64,000 nt of DNA from Ophiosphaerella korrae (lineage: Eukaryota; Ascomycota; Dothideomycetes; Pleosporales; Phaeosphaeriaceae), in assembly GCA_028456385.1 (NCBI GenBank), contig JALNQF010000057.1, positions 62,001-126,000 of the forward strand, written 5' to 3'. Made by a program: the position numbers and the translations under genes. Shown piece after piece: positions 9,690-19,724 of the stretch (positions are counted from its first letter, which is position 1; each line of letters starts with the position of its first letter). A model generated the notes under the pieces. That model worked only from the letters and a program-made list of their open reading frames with translations. It was not told the DNA's origin and did no database searches.

Positions 9690-12164
9690 TTATATCCACC
9701 CCGGAGGTGGTAGGTTCCGTGGAACTGCTGGCGTCATTGGAGAGAATAGGTTTCCAGATTCCCGCCAACCTCTAGTTGGAGATAATTTCAGTTTTAGTCT
9801 CTTTACCTTGGTTCGTGGTGATCCCTTCAAATCTGCTTTCATAAGGCTTTTTTGGTACCGATCTGGTAGTCCATGCACAAGTGCAGCGATGGCCGAATTC
9901 TTCCTGATGTCTACGCGATCCTTCTCAGAGGCACTTTTTGTCACAGTTGCAAGGAGGAATAGAAAAGTAAGAATAAGTAGGGCAATAGGAAGAGATAGCC
10001 ATCCCCAACGTACCAGAACATACACTTGTTGGTCAAATGCTTGGCCCTGTATTGACCCGCTGCCAGGCGATGATCTCATAACGTTGGTTAGTGCTACAGC
10101 TAATCTCTCCATGTGGGCACCGACGTTGCTTGGCAATAACCACGGGTTAAAATCGAGGAGCTTAGTTCTCACTTGGGTTGGGTGACCCGTTCTCCATCTA
10201 AGGAATGGCTTAGTTGCATTCTCAGCAATTGTTGTAAAAGCCGGAAATAGACGATCAAAAATGATCACAATATTGACCATGGTAGCATTAGAAACCCCCC
10301 AATCGAGATCAGACGCGCCAGGACTCATGGGCGGCGGACGAATCGTGACGTTCTCTGTGTAGTAGATATCGAAATCTCCGTTATCAAATTTTGTGACAGA
10401 CCATGGTGGGGGGGCAGTTGTGGTATTAATAAATGTGCTTGTGATATTCTCTTGGTATTGTCCACCCTGCATGGAGGATTCAATCGTTTTCACACACCAA
10501 GTCATGACACACTCCTGCAGCTTGGGTGCTATATTCGCACGAACCTGAGAGGCATTGGCCGAGCTGGAAATCAGGAAATCAACCATAGGATTCCTTGTGT
10601 TTTTGAAGTTAATCGATCCACCCCAGAGTGGATAGCGTTCCTGATTCGTTAAGAGTGGCATGGTGCGCATCAGTAAAGTCTCTCCCACCGGGTTTCTATC
10701 TTTTCCCAAAACGTAGCCGGACATTAGAACTGGGTCTTCCGATGTTACATTCAAGAAATAGCCACAAACTGTAGCATTGGGATAGGAAGATGCCGTGGCA
10801 TTGAGGCCGGAAGTCCAGTCCACACGTGTATCAAGACATCCATACGTGAGTAATTCCGGAACCTCTGTACATTGGCTACACATGCCGAGAGTTTGATATG
10901 CTGGCCACGTGCATTTACTACTCGGGCATGAGAGTGGGATGTCTGGACGAAACCCATCTCTATATGGGACCGGCTGTGTTCCGTTACCAGTGAAAAAGAG
11001 ATCTGCAACTGCTTGGACATCCTGATCCGGTGTTACCGCAGATATACCGTTTACAAAATCCTCAACAGGGCGCGGATTGTAATGGACTGAGCGTGGAATA
11101 GAGCTGTTAGTACTTTCTAGTACCCAACGTTCTGGAGTTGAAAGGACCTGCTGGAAGAACGGGTCGAGTGCCAGAGCAAACAAAGTAACTATCGCTCCAA
11201 GCGATGCAATTGTTTTCCCTCTTGTATGTACCAACAGTTGAAGTGAGCCCCATGGCCCCCTTGATGCATTATCGAACATCTCGAAATCCCATATCTCCTT
11301 CGAGTCTCCTTTGATGAACCAACTCCATTTGAGTTGGCCAATAGCTTCAGCAACTGGTAAGAGAAGGGCAGCACCGGCAACGCGAGACAGGATTGATATA
11401 AAAGCGTTTAGCGTCAATCCCACGTTTGTAAAAGGCCACTTTGAAACTGGCTTATTGCTTAGTACAATGAGGGTCGCGATAATTGCCCCCATGCAAACGG
11501 CGCTGATAAGCCAGCTGATGATTTCCAGTAGCCATCGCTCGATCACCTTCTCGGAAGAATTGTAATTCCAGAGCTTCTCTTCGATGCGTTGAGCAATGTT
11601 TGAACGGGGGGCAGCCTTCTCATTTTCAGATGCCGGAGGCTGTATTCTGATGGATGGTGCCTTGGGTGGGCCGTTACGAATGCCAAGGCCTAAATGTAGC
11701 TTGCTGCTAGTGTCTACAGGAGGCTTCTCCGAAGTTCTGTTGTCGGAGGCAGTGGTGACAGAGAGTCCGTTGTCAAGTTTAACTCGAGGACGATCCGTAG
11801 GAAAGAAGCGAAGCAGAGGACGACGAGGCTGCTGCTGCTGAATGACTTCTGGTGGTGGTTCAGGGATTGGCCAGATGGCTGAGTGGTCACTGGTAGTCTG
11901 AATAGTTGTAGTTGGGCTTATATTGATGGGGGATTGTTGTGGTATTTCGGCATCTGCCGGGCTAAGGAAGGTTGCTTTGCTACGAGGAAGAATCTCGGGG
12001 GTTGTAGGTGTTGTTGGAGTAGTCCCATATGACTTGGCTGCTGATCGGTCATCATGGGTCTCTAGGTAAATCGGGATGCCTGGGAAGGCCGGCCACAGTG
12101 AAGGACTTCTAGGCGGATGTGCCATGCTACTGCTCTCCCGTGGAATAGATATCGGATATGGCAT
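9690..12164 (-). CDS. DUF3176 family membrane protein (copy 2)
   Basis: One uninterrupted frame; about 824 residues from the Met at 12164 (MPYPIS), or 811 from the Met at 12125. The same frame is open back to 12251, but that extension looks like leader. The N-terminus is long, Pro/Ser-rich and probably cytosolic. It is followed by the DUF3176 core: WLLEIISWLISAVCMGA, EAIGQLKWSWF, FDNASRGPWGS and DPFFQQV. A glycosylation-rich extracytoplasmic part with CPSSKCTW and CSQC, and a last helix (LSLPIALLILTFLFLLATV), complete it. It is a paralogue of the 1745-3950 gene; at the place where that gene has a phase-0 intron (after DIPL) this one reads straight through. Its stop lies 72 bp from the stop of the convergent repeat-peptide gene, so the 3' UTRs probably overlap. 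The molecular role of the family is unknown. Confidence 0.85.
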   Translation of the reverse strand: MPYPISIPRESSSMAHPPRSPSLWPAFPGIPIYLETHDDRSAAKSYGTTPTTPTTPEILPRSKATFLSPADAEIPQQSPINISPTTTIQTTSDHSAIWPIPEPPPEVIQQQQPRRPLLRFFPTDRPRVKLDNGLSVTTASDNRTSEKPPVDTSSKLHLGLGIRNGPPKAPSIRIQPPASENEKAAPRSNIAQRIEEKLWNYNSSEKVIERWLLEIISWLISAVCMGAIIATLIVLSNKPVSKWPFTNVGLTLNAFISILSRVAGAALLLPVAEAIGQLKWSWFIKGDSKEIWDFEMFDNASRGPWGSLQLLVHTRGKTIASLGAIVTLFALALDPFFQQVLSTPERWVLESTNSSIPRSVHYNPRPVEDFVNGISAVTPDQDVQAVADLFFTGNGTQPVPYRDGFRPDIPLSCPSSKCTWPAYQTLGMCSQCTEVPELLTYGCLDTRVDWTSGLNATASSYPNATVCGYFLNVTSEDPVLMSGYVLGKDRNPVGETLLMRTMPLLTNQERYPLWGGSINFKNTRNPMVDFLISSSANASQVRANIAPKLQECVMTWCVKTIESSMQGGQYQENITSTFINTTTAPPPWSVTKFDNGDFDIYYTENVTIRPPPMSPGASDLDWGVSNATMVNIVIIFDRLFPAFTTIAENATKPFLRWRTGHPTQVRTKLLDFNPWLLPSNVGAHMERLAVALTNVMRSSPGSGSIQGQAFDQQVYVLVRWGWLSLPIALLILTFLFLLATVTKSASEKDRVDIRKNSAIAALVHGLPDRYQKSLMKADLKGSPRTKVKRLKLKLSPTRGWRESGNLFSPMTPAVPRNLPPPGWI

Positions 12165-12251
12165 AGAGACGTAGGAAAAAGCTGGTGTACAATTTTTTCT
12201 AATGAAAACAAGAAAAAGACCGTGTAGGAAAGCCAAAGTGCAAGGACACAA

Positions 12252-14288
12252 TAGGCTGACTCGCCGCTGCAGACTGCAAGTGAGGTTCTTACCATTCGAC
12301 TATAATCTATGCAAGCCACTGTACGTCTCCCCCTCCATAATCCATGATTGGAGTGTGTATGAAACATCAAACATGGCTGTTACTGCGGCGTGCATGCCAA
12401 CTATGCCTTCGTTCTAGAGAATAGTGCATTACCAACCTAATCGACCATTCACACTTCGATCTGTGCGCACTGACCCATAACAGCATCCATGAATAAATGC
12501 CAAGAAAGGCGGCTGAGGGTTGTTTCCAGGACACCTGCATGCGGTGAGTGCATCGGGTGCTGTCAGGCCGGGGCACCGGTGAGGGTGTAGCCGTACAGAG
12601 AAGTAGGATAAGCGCTGCCCTGGCCGGTTAGTGAGCCTAGTATATGCTGTTGCCGCCGCGTTATGAAAAGGTATGCACGCTGGCATATAATTAGGATCTG
12701 GCCCCCATCCGAGGTTAGGCTGATGATGAAGATGTGGCAGAGTATACAGGCGCTTCCAGCCTCATGAGGCTCTGAAACTACGGTAGAGGCATAGAAGTTG
12801 GGAGAGCGAATCATGAAACTTGACGCAGACCGCAATGATGAACGCATGATCTTGTGCGGCGTAGTAGTCCTGTGTAAACGGTGAAAACATTTGTTGTTTC
12901 AATGTTTCTAAGGTGGGGTATTGGGTGGTGTGGCGTTCGCGCGATCTTTTAAGCGCGCACCGCCGATCCAGCTGTATTTATAGCCAGCCAATTGCATCCG
13001 CCAATCCAGCATTCTTATCGATTGCGAATAACGGTTTTGTTCGTTTGATCAAAGTAACAACGGTTTTAAGGAACAGATTGGAAACAAAACATTCTTCCCG
13101 ACTTGATGTGGTGACTCGGCTTCACGCTCATTTGGGCCGTTGTGTGAATCAAAACCCTTCCAATCCTTTAACAGCATTAAAACGTTGACGGCAGATAGCT
13201 GACAATACTGTGGCTTATGTTTGCCCGTCCCATTCGATAACAGACATCTACCAACACGTATACTTGCATTAGTGTAGGCCTTTACGATGCAACCCGAGCG
13301 GGTGCGGCTCTAGGAGGTCTCCGTCTGAAAGCCCAGGCATCTGATTGGAGCCACTGTTTGCACTCATGGTGTCAACAACTGCGCTGCATTTTCTAATTCG
13401 CCCAGAGAATTCAATTTCAAAACTAGATAGTACAAGCTTGTTTCTTGTAGCCGCCTATAGTTCGCCCCCGCTTACTGGCATGGGGAAACAACAAGAATCT
13501 GCGCTTAAGCACGACGTCTTAGGTTTCGACAGCTACAAAGAGGCTGGGAATTTGGCCTCTTTCGGATGATTCGGAGGAACGATGAGCCACGTATGCTCAC
13601 GAAGTGTGTTTCTATCATCTCGTAGGAGGTTTCAAGGCGAACAGCGACCCAAAAGGCTGGAAGAAACTCTAAAAACAGGCTCACAACCAGGACTCAGGGC
13701 GTATGTGGAAACAACCTGGGAAGCGGGTATCGGGTGAACCGATATCTAACTATTAGGAACATCAATCAGTACTAAAAAAGCCTCGACACAAGATTATGAA
13801 GGATTAACGGCAATCTGGTTGGAGCTCTATTGAAAACATGGCTGCTCTAGGCACAACAGCACGCGCCGAGCTAAAGAAAGGATATCACGAAATTTGCAAT
13901 GACTGATTTATGACTTCCGGAACGGCTTTCCATCCTAAACCGGCCCGGCAAAACGCAGAGAGCCAGCATTATTCCTGGTATTCCAGACGTGCGGACGCGT
14001 GTGTTGTGCGACAAGGGTATTTATAAAACCTGGAAGTGGAGCTCGCTAATACTCCGCCTCAATATCCACAGCCGATCTCCAAATATATGATAGGCGAGGA
14101 AGATATGTTACGTACCATGTCGTGCACGCAAAGACTTATATGTATAGCCTACCTTCACCCCGGAAGACCATCATCCGCTGATAAAATAATGGCCCTTGAT
14201 ATTTTGTAAGACCATCTAGACGGTTACACGACTGCTTACTGTCAGCGAAATGCTTGCACTGATCTTGGTGCGGTCAGCAGCGGCAAGT
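12252..14288. other. Intergenic, about 2 kb
   Basis: Short frames only, with no domain or plausible exon structure. No repeat or RNA gene was recognised. The first few hundred bases are probably the promoter of the DUF3176 gene to the left. Confidence 0.45.
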
Positions 14289-14636
14289 CTATAGGAGTAA
14301 CGGGGGTGGTTTAATTATGTCTATTGGTAATTCCTTAGAAGGGAATCTCAAATGGAGAACTTCTACTTGGAGTTGGTCAGCTTGGTCCCGGCGAATAGGA
14401 GTGTACCTTGACAGCGGGTAAGTCACGTGACTATTCAATGCATTTGTGGAGAGATCTATGATGAGCTCCCTGTTGATGTCGGCACTAACTCTCTTGGCAC
14501 TTTGCTCCAAAATCTTCCTTTGTACGGCATATACGTGTTCCAACCATGGGGTGGTGATGCCGATTTTCCCGCCCCCGGGTTCCGGGGCTTCCCAGACATG
14601 CACTTTTCGCCATTCTTTAGAAAACCATAGAAGCAC
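14289..14636 (-). other. Orphan open frame, possible gene fragment
   Basis: A 115-codon frame downstream of the MFS gene. The central part (TPWLEHVYAVQRKILEQSAK) has a protein-like amphipathic character, but no family was recognised. No partner exon, clear start context or signal peptide is visible. It could be a decayed gene remnant or chance. Confidence 0.2.
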
Positions 14637-14784
14637 CGAACCAATAACGATATAATATGTACAATTTGCGCTTTTTAAATTCTTATAAGTGATGGTGTTC
14701 TCAACATCAGAATATCGCCAAAGAATATTTACATCAGACCAATATATCCGCTAAATATATTCAATAATGGGCATCGAATTTGCC

Positions 14785-16241
14785 TCATGTGAGGCCGGTC
14801 TTCCTTCTGTGAAGAATAGCAGCAAGCAGGAAGCAGAGAAACCCTAAAATACCACACGATCCTGCAAAAGCTTGTCCGTAGAGATAATGTCCACTTCCAC
14901 GCTCGACTAATTTACCCCCTCCAGGACCCCCGATGAGCACACCAAAGCTAGAAAGTGCGAAACCCATACCCATTCGGGTCCCAGTCTTCTTAGGATCTAT
15001 TGTTAAATCGGCCAGCGTTGACGGGAACATTGCTTGCAAAGCCGATGCAAACAAACCGTAAAGGGTTACAAATGTATACATGCCAGCTGTAGTTTTGATG
15101 GCTATCCATGCAAAGAGGAGCACGGATGTGATGAAGCTGACCATCAAGCTGACGGTGAGAGGACGAAGATAGCGGCCCGCCACGTATGCCGGTAGTAGCC
15201 GCCCAGGTATGCCAACTCCGTTGAGAACCATGAGAATGGGTATGGTCTCTTCCAGGCTCATGTCTAGCGTGCTGCGTGCAAAAGCGTTGACCTAGGGTTA
15301 TTAGTATGGCAATTGGGGAAAAAAACCATCAACACGTACATAGAAAAAGGCGAACCAGAGCCCAGTGAAACAGAAAACAGAGCCGAGAATCTGTTTATGT
15401 CAACAAGGCTTGACGAAGGGTAGAATTGTCCAATACTCACAAACAAATCAAAAACAACATCTTTCAACTCTCGAGGCTCAAGCATCTTTACTGAATCTTT
15501 TGGCGGCAAGCGTTTCTTCATGAGTCTTTCTGCTATAGCGAACAAGACTAAAGCCATGAAACCCAAACATCTCACAGCCCAGCCAAAGCCGATCCGATCG
15601 ATGAGCCTATTGAGCATGATTGGAATGACCATGCCGCCTGTAGCTGTTCCAGAAAGCACGATTGCAAGTGCGAAGCTTCGCCTGGTCGCGTCGAAATAAG
15701 TCGACACGACTGAGACCATTGGCACAAATAAGCATCCATTTGCCAGGCCGATACAGAAGCCCTGCGCAAGAATAAACTGCCAGTACTCCACGCAGATACT
15801 AGTCAAGAAGATTCCAACGAGCCACAACACAATGCCCATTCGTAGCACTAGCTTAAAGTGACCAGTATCGGATGCGGCACCAGACCATAAAGGAATGGAC
15901 AGAAGGAAGAAGACTGTCAAAGCTCCAATCCAGGATATGTTCGACGGAGTAGAAAGGCCAATGGAAGTGTAATGTGCTTGAAACATGCCGAACGATGTGA
16001 CGAAGCCCCAGACAAAGAACGTGATAATATGGCCGCCGAGGACCTGCGACCACGCAGCCCAGCCTCCATTCGGCGGAGGCTCAATTGAAGCTATCCGGGA
16101 TACATTGAGGTTGAAAGGGGTTTCCAGCTTGTCAGGCAATGAAGGATTGAGTTCACCAGACTCCGGTGGCGGTGGTACTTCTGGTCCAATCCCTGCCATT
16201 GTGGTATTGGATGCTGGCGATGTTGTTTGCGCAAGGAACAA
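14785..16241 (-). CDS. MFS transporter, monocarboxylate-transporter-like
   Basis: Three exons, 16241-15441, 15390-15340 and 15291-14785, with introns of 50 bp (15440-15391) and 48 bp (15339-15292), both phase 0; about 452 residues, or 438 from the Met at 16199. The segment PPPNGGWAAWSQVLGGHIITF followed by FGMFQAHY is the hallmark of the fungal MCT-like branch of the major facilitator superfamily. The length and helix number (12 predicted) are normal. The second half contains GIPGRLLPAYVAGRYLRPLT between helices and a conserved small-residue stretch GVLIGGPGGGKLV. Proteins of this branch move small organic acids or unknown metabolites across the plasma membrane; the substrate cannot be assigned. 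The small 17-codon middle exon is supported by exact frame continuity through a helix (TGLWFAFFY). Confidence 0.85.
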
Positions 16242-16937
16242 TCATCCTGGCAGAATTTCTACAAGCCATGCTGAGTCACCAAGTCAGTTCGCGACGGCAG
16301 AAAACTCTTCCTCCAAAGTTATGAGGTAATGCGAAAGACGGTAGCGGAAGGCGAGCCGCGCCAGTTGCCGAGGCCCGGAAATACCGCGTGGAGATTATCG
16401 TCGCTTTTCCGTGCGGGCTTCAGCCTCAGTCTTCGTTGCCAATACTGTATCTCTGTTCATATCGAAGTCAAAAGTAATCTTGGAGACTCATTATTTGCTA
16501 ATGCTCTGGGGAGCGGTGGGCCAGCCACAACACAGGTACAGACCTCGAGCAACTCATCAGTTCAACCCTAAGAGCTTTGCCAAGTAATAAAGAACCAGCA
16601 GCCTAGCTTAATATAGCGTTAGAGGCCGATTGAACTGAAACATAACAAAAGTAGAAACCCATTGATTATTCGGGCATAAATTAATTCCAGACAGGCCTGT
16701 ACTTCATCAATACTCAATATCTTCATGAACATCAGTCTTCTCGCTACAAGAAGTGTACAGAAGAAAGATTCTCTTACATGCGGTTAGGAAATGAAAAGAT
16801 CCATACCATGAGCACTGCTATCTTCGTTCATGATAGTTTATTTATACACGAGGAGATAGTCATCGCAGTAGCCTTGTCCCAAGAATAAATATATGAAGGC
16901 TAAGATACGAGTACTCGTGGATTCGAGAATGACCAAC
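16242..16937. other. Intergenic, about 0.7 kb
   Basis: Holds the upstream region of the MFS gene and the 3' flank of the F-box/WD40 gene. No gene recognised. Confidence 0.45.
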
Positions 16938-19001
16938 CTACCCGCCTCGACCACCACCTCTGCCCCTACCCCGACCACGTCTCCCATACCCGCGCGGGCC
17001 ATACCCACGCCCTCTTCCATAACCTTGTTGACTGTGGTCTCGGTCCCACCAATTGCCTTCGTCTCTCAGGTCCCTCCAGCGCTCATCCAACTCCCTTGAC
17101 TTGGTGAATTCTCCACGCTGCTTGTTCTTCGCCACGCGAGCATTCACGCCATCCTGAACCAGTAATTGCATATCCAAGCGATCGTCATTGCCCTGCTCAT
17201 ACATGCCGAGGTTCAAAGCATGGCCTTGGGGATCATACGATGATCTAACATCGACGTTACCTGTGTTTGGGAATCGCACGATGGATTGCGAGAGAAAGGT
17301 GTCCGGGTGTGGGTCTGCGATGGAGTGGAAGGTAAGGCTTTGCACGACGTTTTGGACCCCGGCGTATACGTTGGGTGATGCGGGTGATGGGATGGACAAG
17401 CTGTATACTGGCGAGTCTCGGCCACGGCGCCAGTAATCTTCCTGATATGCGCCTCGTCTCGGTGGGATACGTGGATTTAGGTATAAATTCCAACCGCCAG
17501 ATACAGTTAGTGCGTTGTTCTTTGATCCACTGATAATTGGATTGTAGTCAGAGTCGTGATTCTTGGCCCTGGCTCTGGGCTTGACTGGCAGATTGATGGC
17601 CTGGTATGCATGTGACCCTGATAGGCGCAGGTCAAAGACCTTGAGCATAGTATGCATTGACACGCCTGCTACGATGCGCTCAAGGCCCTGTGTGGCAAGT
17701 GAGTAGATTGCGGAGTCGTTTGTAGAATCCCAGAACATGGTCTCAAAGTCTCGTGGAGAGCGCAAGTCGTGCAGTCGAACGATACCATCATGGCCACCGG
17801 AAAGGAATACGTTGCCCGTTGGAGAACCACCCTGGGCCGTGCTTGGTATGGGTAAGATGGAAAAGATAGTTGTGCTTCGTGATGCTTGGCTGAAGTCTGA
17901 TTTGAGGTTGAAGGTTCGGAGAGGTTGAGCTAAGGAGCCATCGGGTGTGATCTCATAGATTTGAATAGGCCCAGGCGCTGGTGGTGCCATCCCAACTGCT
18001 ACTTTGTCATCAGAGAGGAAGCTGCAAGACCAAATTCTGCCCTTCCCTGCTCCTGAAGCGACTGGAGTAACTTGGACGATGGGTTCTACCGAATCTTGTG
18101 ATGAGTTTTCATGTCCGATGTGGTATAACGCCAACGCTGTATCTCCAAAAGTTGTAGCTAGCATAGGATCGCCTAGGATAGCAGCTAGCATAGGTCCCCC
18201 AGATGGAGAAATAGATATTGATTCCACAGACCGTCCGACAGTGTTGTACTGTTGCCCTTGGCTTTGCTGTCCTTGTATATCCCAGCAAACCGATGAGAGT
18301 TGACCATTTGTTGTTCCAAACACTATTTCGTTGCTGCCTTCGCGTGGTTGAAGTAACTTCAGGCTAGTTATCTCAGCTGGTCCCTCCCAGCCGACGGGGT
18401 TTATATATGAGTACCAATGATTCAGATGTCCGAAAGTATCAAATGAGGTTGAACTTGGAAGAAAGCTTCGCTCGAGTTCCTCATCCCATATCTTTCTAGA
18501 TGCTTTACCTGTCTCTTTAATTCTCATGATGATCTGTGTGCCAATAGACCATGCTAGCACTTCTCTCCGTTCGTTCCAAGCTCCAAACATAACTTCGTAA
18601 CTGTCAATGCTTGGCCGGTAGCACGCATTCTCTATCTGCCATGCATTCAGGGCCATTCTGATACCAGGAGGCGGCTCCATGTACTTTGCAATAAAGCCTT
18701 TGCGGTGCCAGTTTCGGTACATGGTTGTTAAACCATGGACGGAGCGCCGAGCATCCAAGTCGAGCCCACTGAACTGAAAACGGCCTTTGAGGAAGGCTTT
18801 CCAGCCGTCTAGCCTCACAAACTCTGCAAAGTGGCGGCTTGCAAGGGATAGATGAAGAACATCTCGAGGATGGTCAAAGTAATTGGTGATCGACGAAAGA
18901 AGTTCGTTTGGCAAGGTGTTGAGCATTGCCATGATTCGACGTATGTTTCTATTGACATCTATGGGGCCAGAGAAGATATTTATCCTTATTGTTGCTGGCA
19001 A
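16938..19001 (-). CDS. F-box/WD40-repeat protein with RGG-rich tail
   Basis: A single exon; 687 residues from 19001, or 664 from the Met at 18932, which directly precedes the F-box and may be the real start. The F-box core is LNTLPNELLSSITNYF, followed by the LxLASRHFAEF helix (about residues 27-60). WD-like blades follow; the clearest is LSGGHDGIVRLHDLRSP, preceded by FSILPIPST. The extreme C-terminus is almost pure Arg/Gly/Tyr (RGRGYGPRGYGRRGRG, ending RGGGRGG), an RGG tail typical of RNA-binding proteins. F-box proteins bring substrates to SCF ubiquitin ligases through Skp1, with WD40 propellers as the usual substrate-binding part. The RGG tail suggests RNA or RNP contact, which is inference. 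No particular orthologue is recognised. Confidence 0.78.
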   Translation of the reverse strand: MPATIRINIFSGPIDVNRNIRRIMAMLNTLPNELLSSITNYFDHPRDVLHLSLASRHFAEFVRLDGWKAFLKGRFQFSGLDLDARRSVHGLTTMYRNWHRKGFIAKYMEPPPGIRMALNAWQIENACYRPSIDSYEVMFGAWNERREVLAWSIGTQIIMRIKETGKASRKIWDEELERSFLPSSTSFDTFGHLNHWYSYINPVGWEGPAEITSLKLLQPREGSNEIVFGTTNGQLSSVCWDIQGQQSQGQQYNTVGRSVESISISPSGGPMLAAILGDPMLATTFGDTALALYHIGHENSSQDSVEPIVQVTPVASGAGKGRIWSCSFLSDDKVAVGMAPPAPGPIQIYEITPDGSLAQPLRTFNLKSDFSQASRSTTIFSILPIPSTAQGGSPTGNVFLSGGHDGIVRLHDLRSPRDFETMFWDSTNDSAIYSLATQGLERIVAGVSMHTMLKVFDLRLSGSHAYQAINLPVKPRARAKNHDSDYNPIISGSKNNALTVSGGWNLYLNPRIPPRRGAYQEDYWRRGRDSPVYSLSIPSPASPNVYAGVQNVVQSLTFHSIADPHPDTFLSQSIVRFPNTGNVDVRSSYDPQGHALNLGMYEQGNDDRLDMQLLVQDGVNARVAKNKQRGEFTKSRELDERWRDLRDEGNWWDRDHSQQGYGRGRGYGPRGYGRRGRGRGRGGGRGG

Positions 19002-19724
19002 GCATGTTAGGTGTGCTTGAAAAGCGAGTGACTCCTCGACGATGACGCAGAAGTTTCATGAGGCGGTGGCTTATGCTTGCCGCACTAGCGACGAAAATAG
19101 AATAGTCAGTAAGAGGACAGTCATTGTTGGCCATATTTTTCCAGCGAAACCCATCTCAGAATGTGTGGACAGCAACTACGGCAATCAGGCTGGTTCTTCT
19201 TCTTCATCACAGCACTTCGTTGACGGCACTGGGCTCAGGGGCTACACTTGCGTTCGCTGCGCCTCGGCCTCGGAAATAAGCTCTTAGCTAGAGCAGGTGC
19301 CGAAGACGCCAATGGCACTCCCCAGGCCCAGATCGCCGCACGCATGCATAGTGCGACGCTTGTTAGTTTTCTTTCATGACTGCGAACTCTAACTGAAATC
19401 ACGATCTTCGCTCGAAAGTTTACTTTCCTTTATCTGCAGAGCTATGCGACTCTCGATCACTATGGCTCTCCACAAAGTGACCTGTGTAACGTGCTGCTCT
19501 ACACAACCCGGTGCTTATCCCCTCGCCTGCTGCGACCAGCCCCAACCCTGACCCTGAACTGTCCGTCGCCATCCATCCAATGTGAGCCCGATTGGCGCCA
19601 ACCTTAATCCTGGGGACCTGCTTCGCGTGGCGGTATTAGTTGGCCGTCTCCTGCGCCCATGTGGACACTCACAACCTGACACGACACTCGACCTTCGCGT
19701 CGCATTGCGACACACGCCTGCGCA
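19002..19724. other. Divergent intergenic region
   Basis: Lies between the minus-strand F-box gene and the plus-strand G-alpha-like gene, so it should carry both promoters. No gene recognised. Confidence 0.5.
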
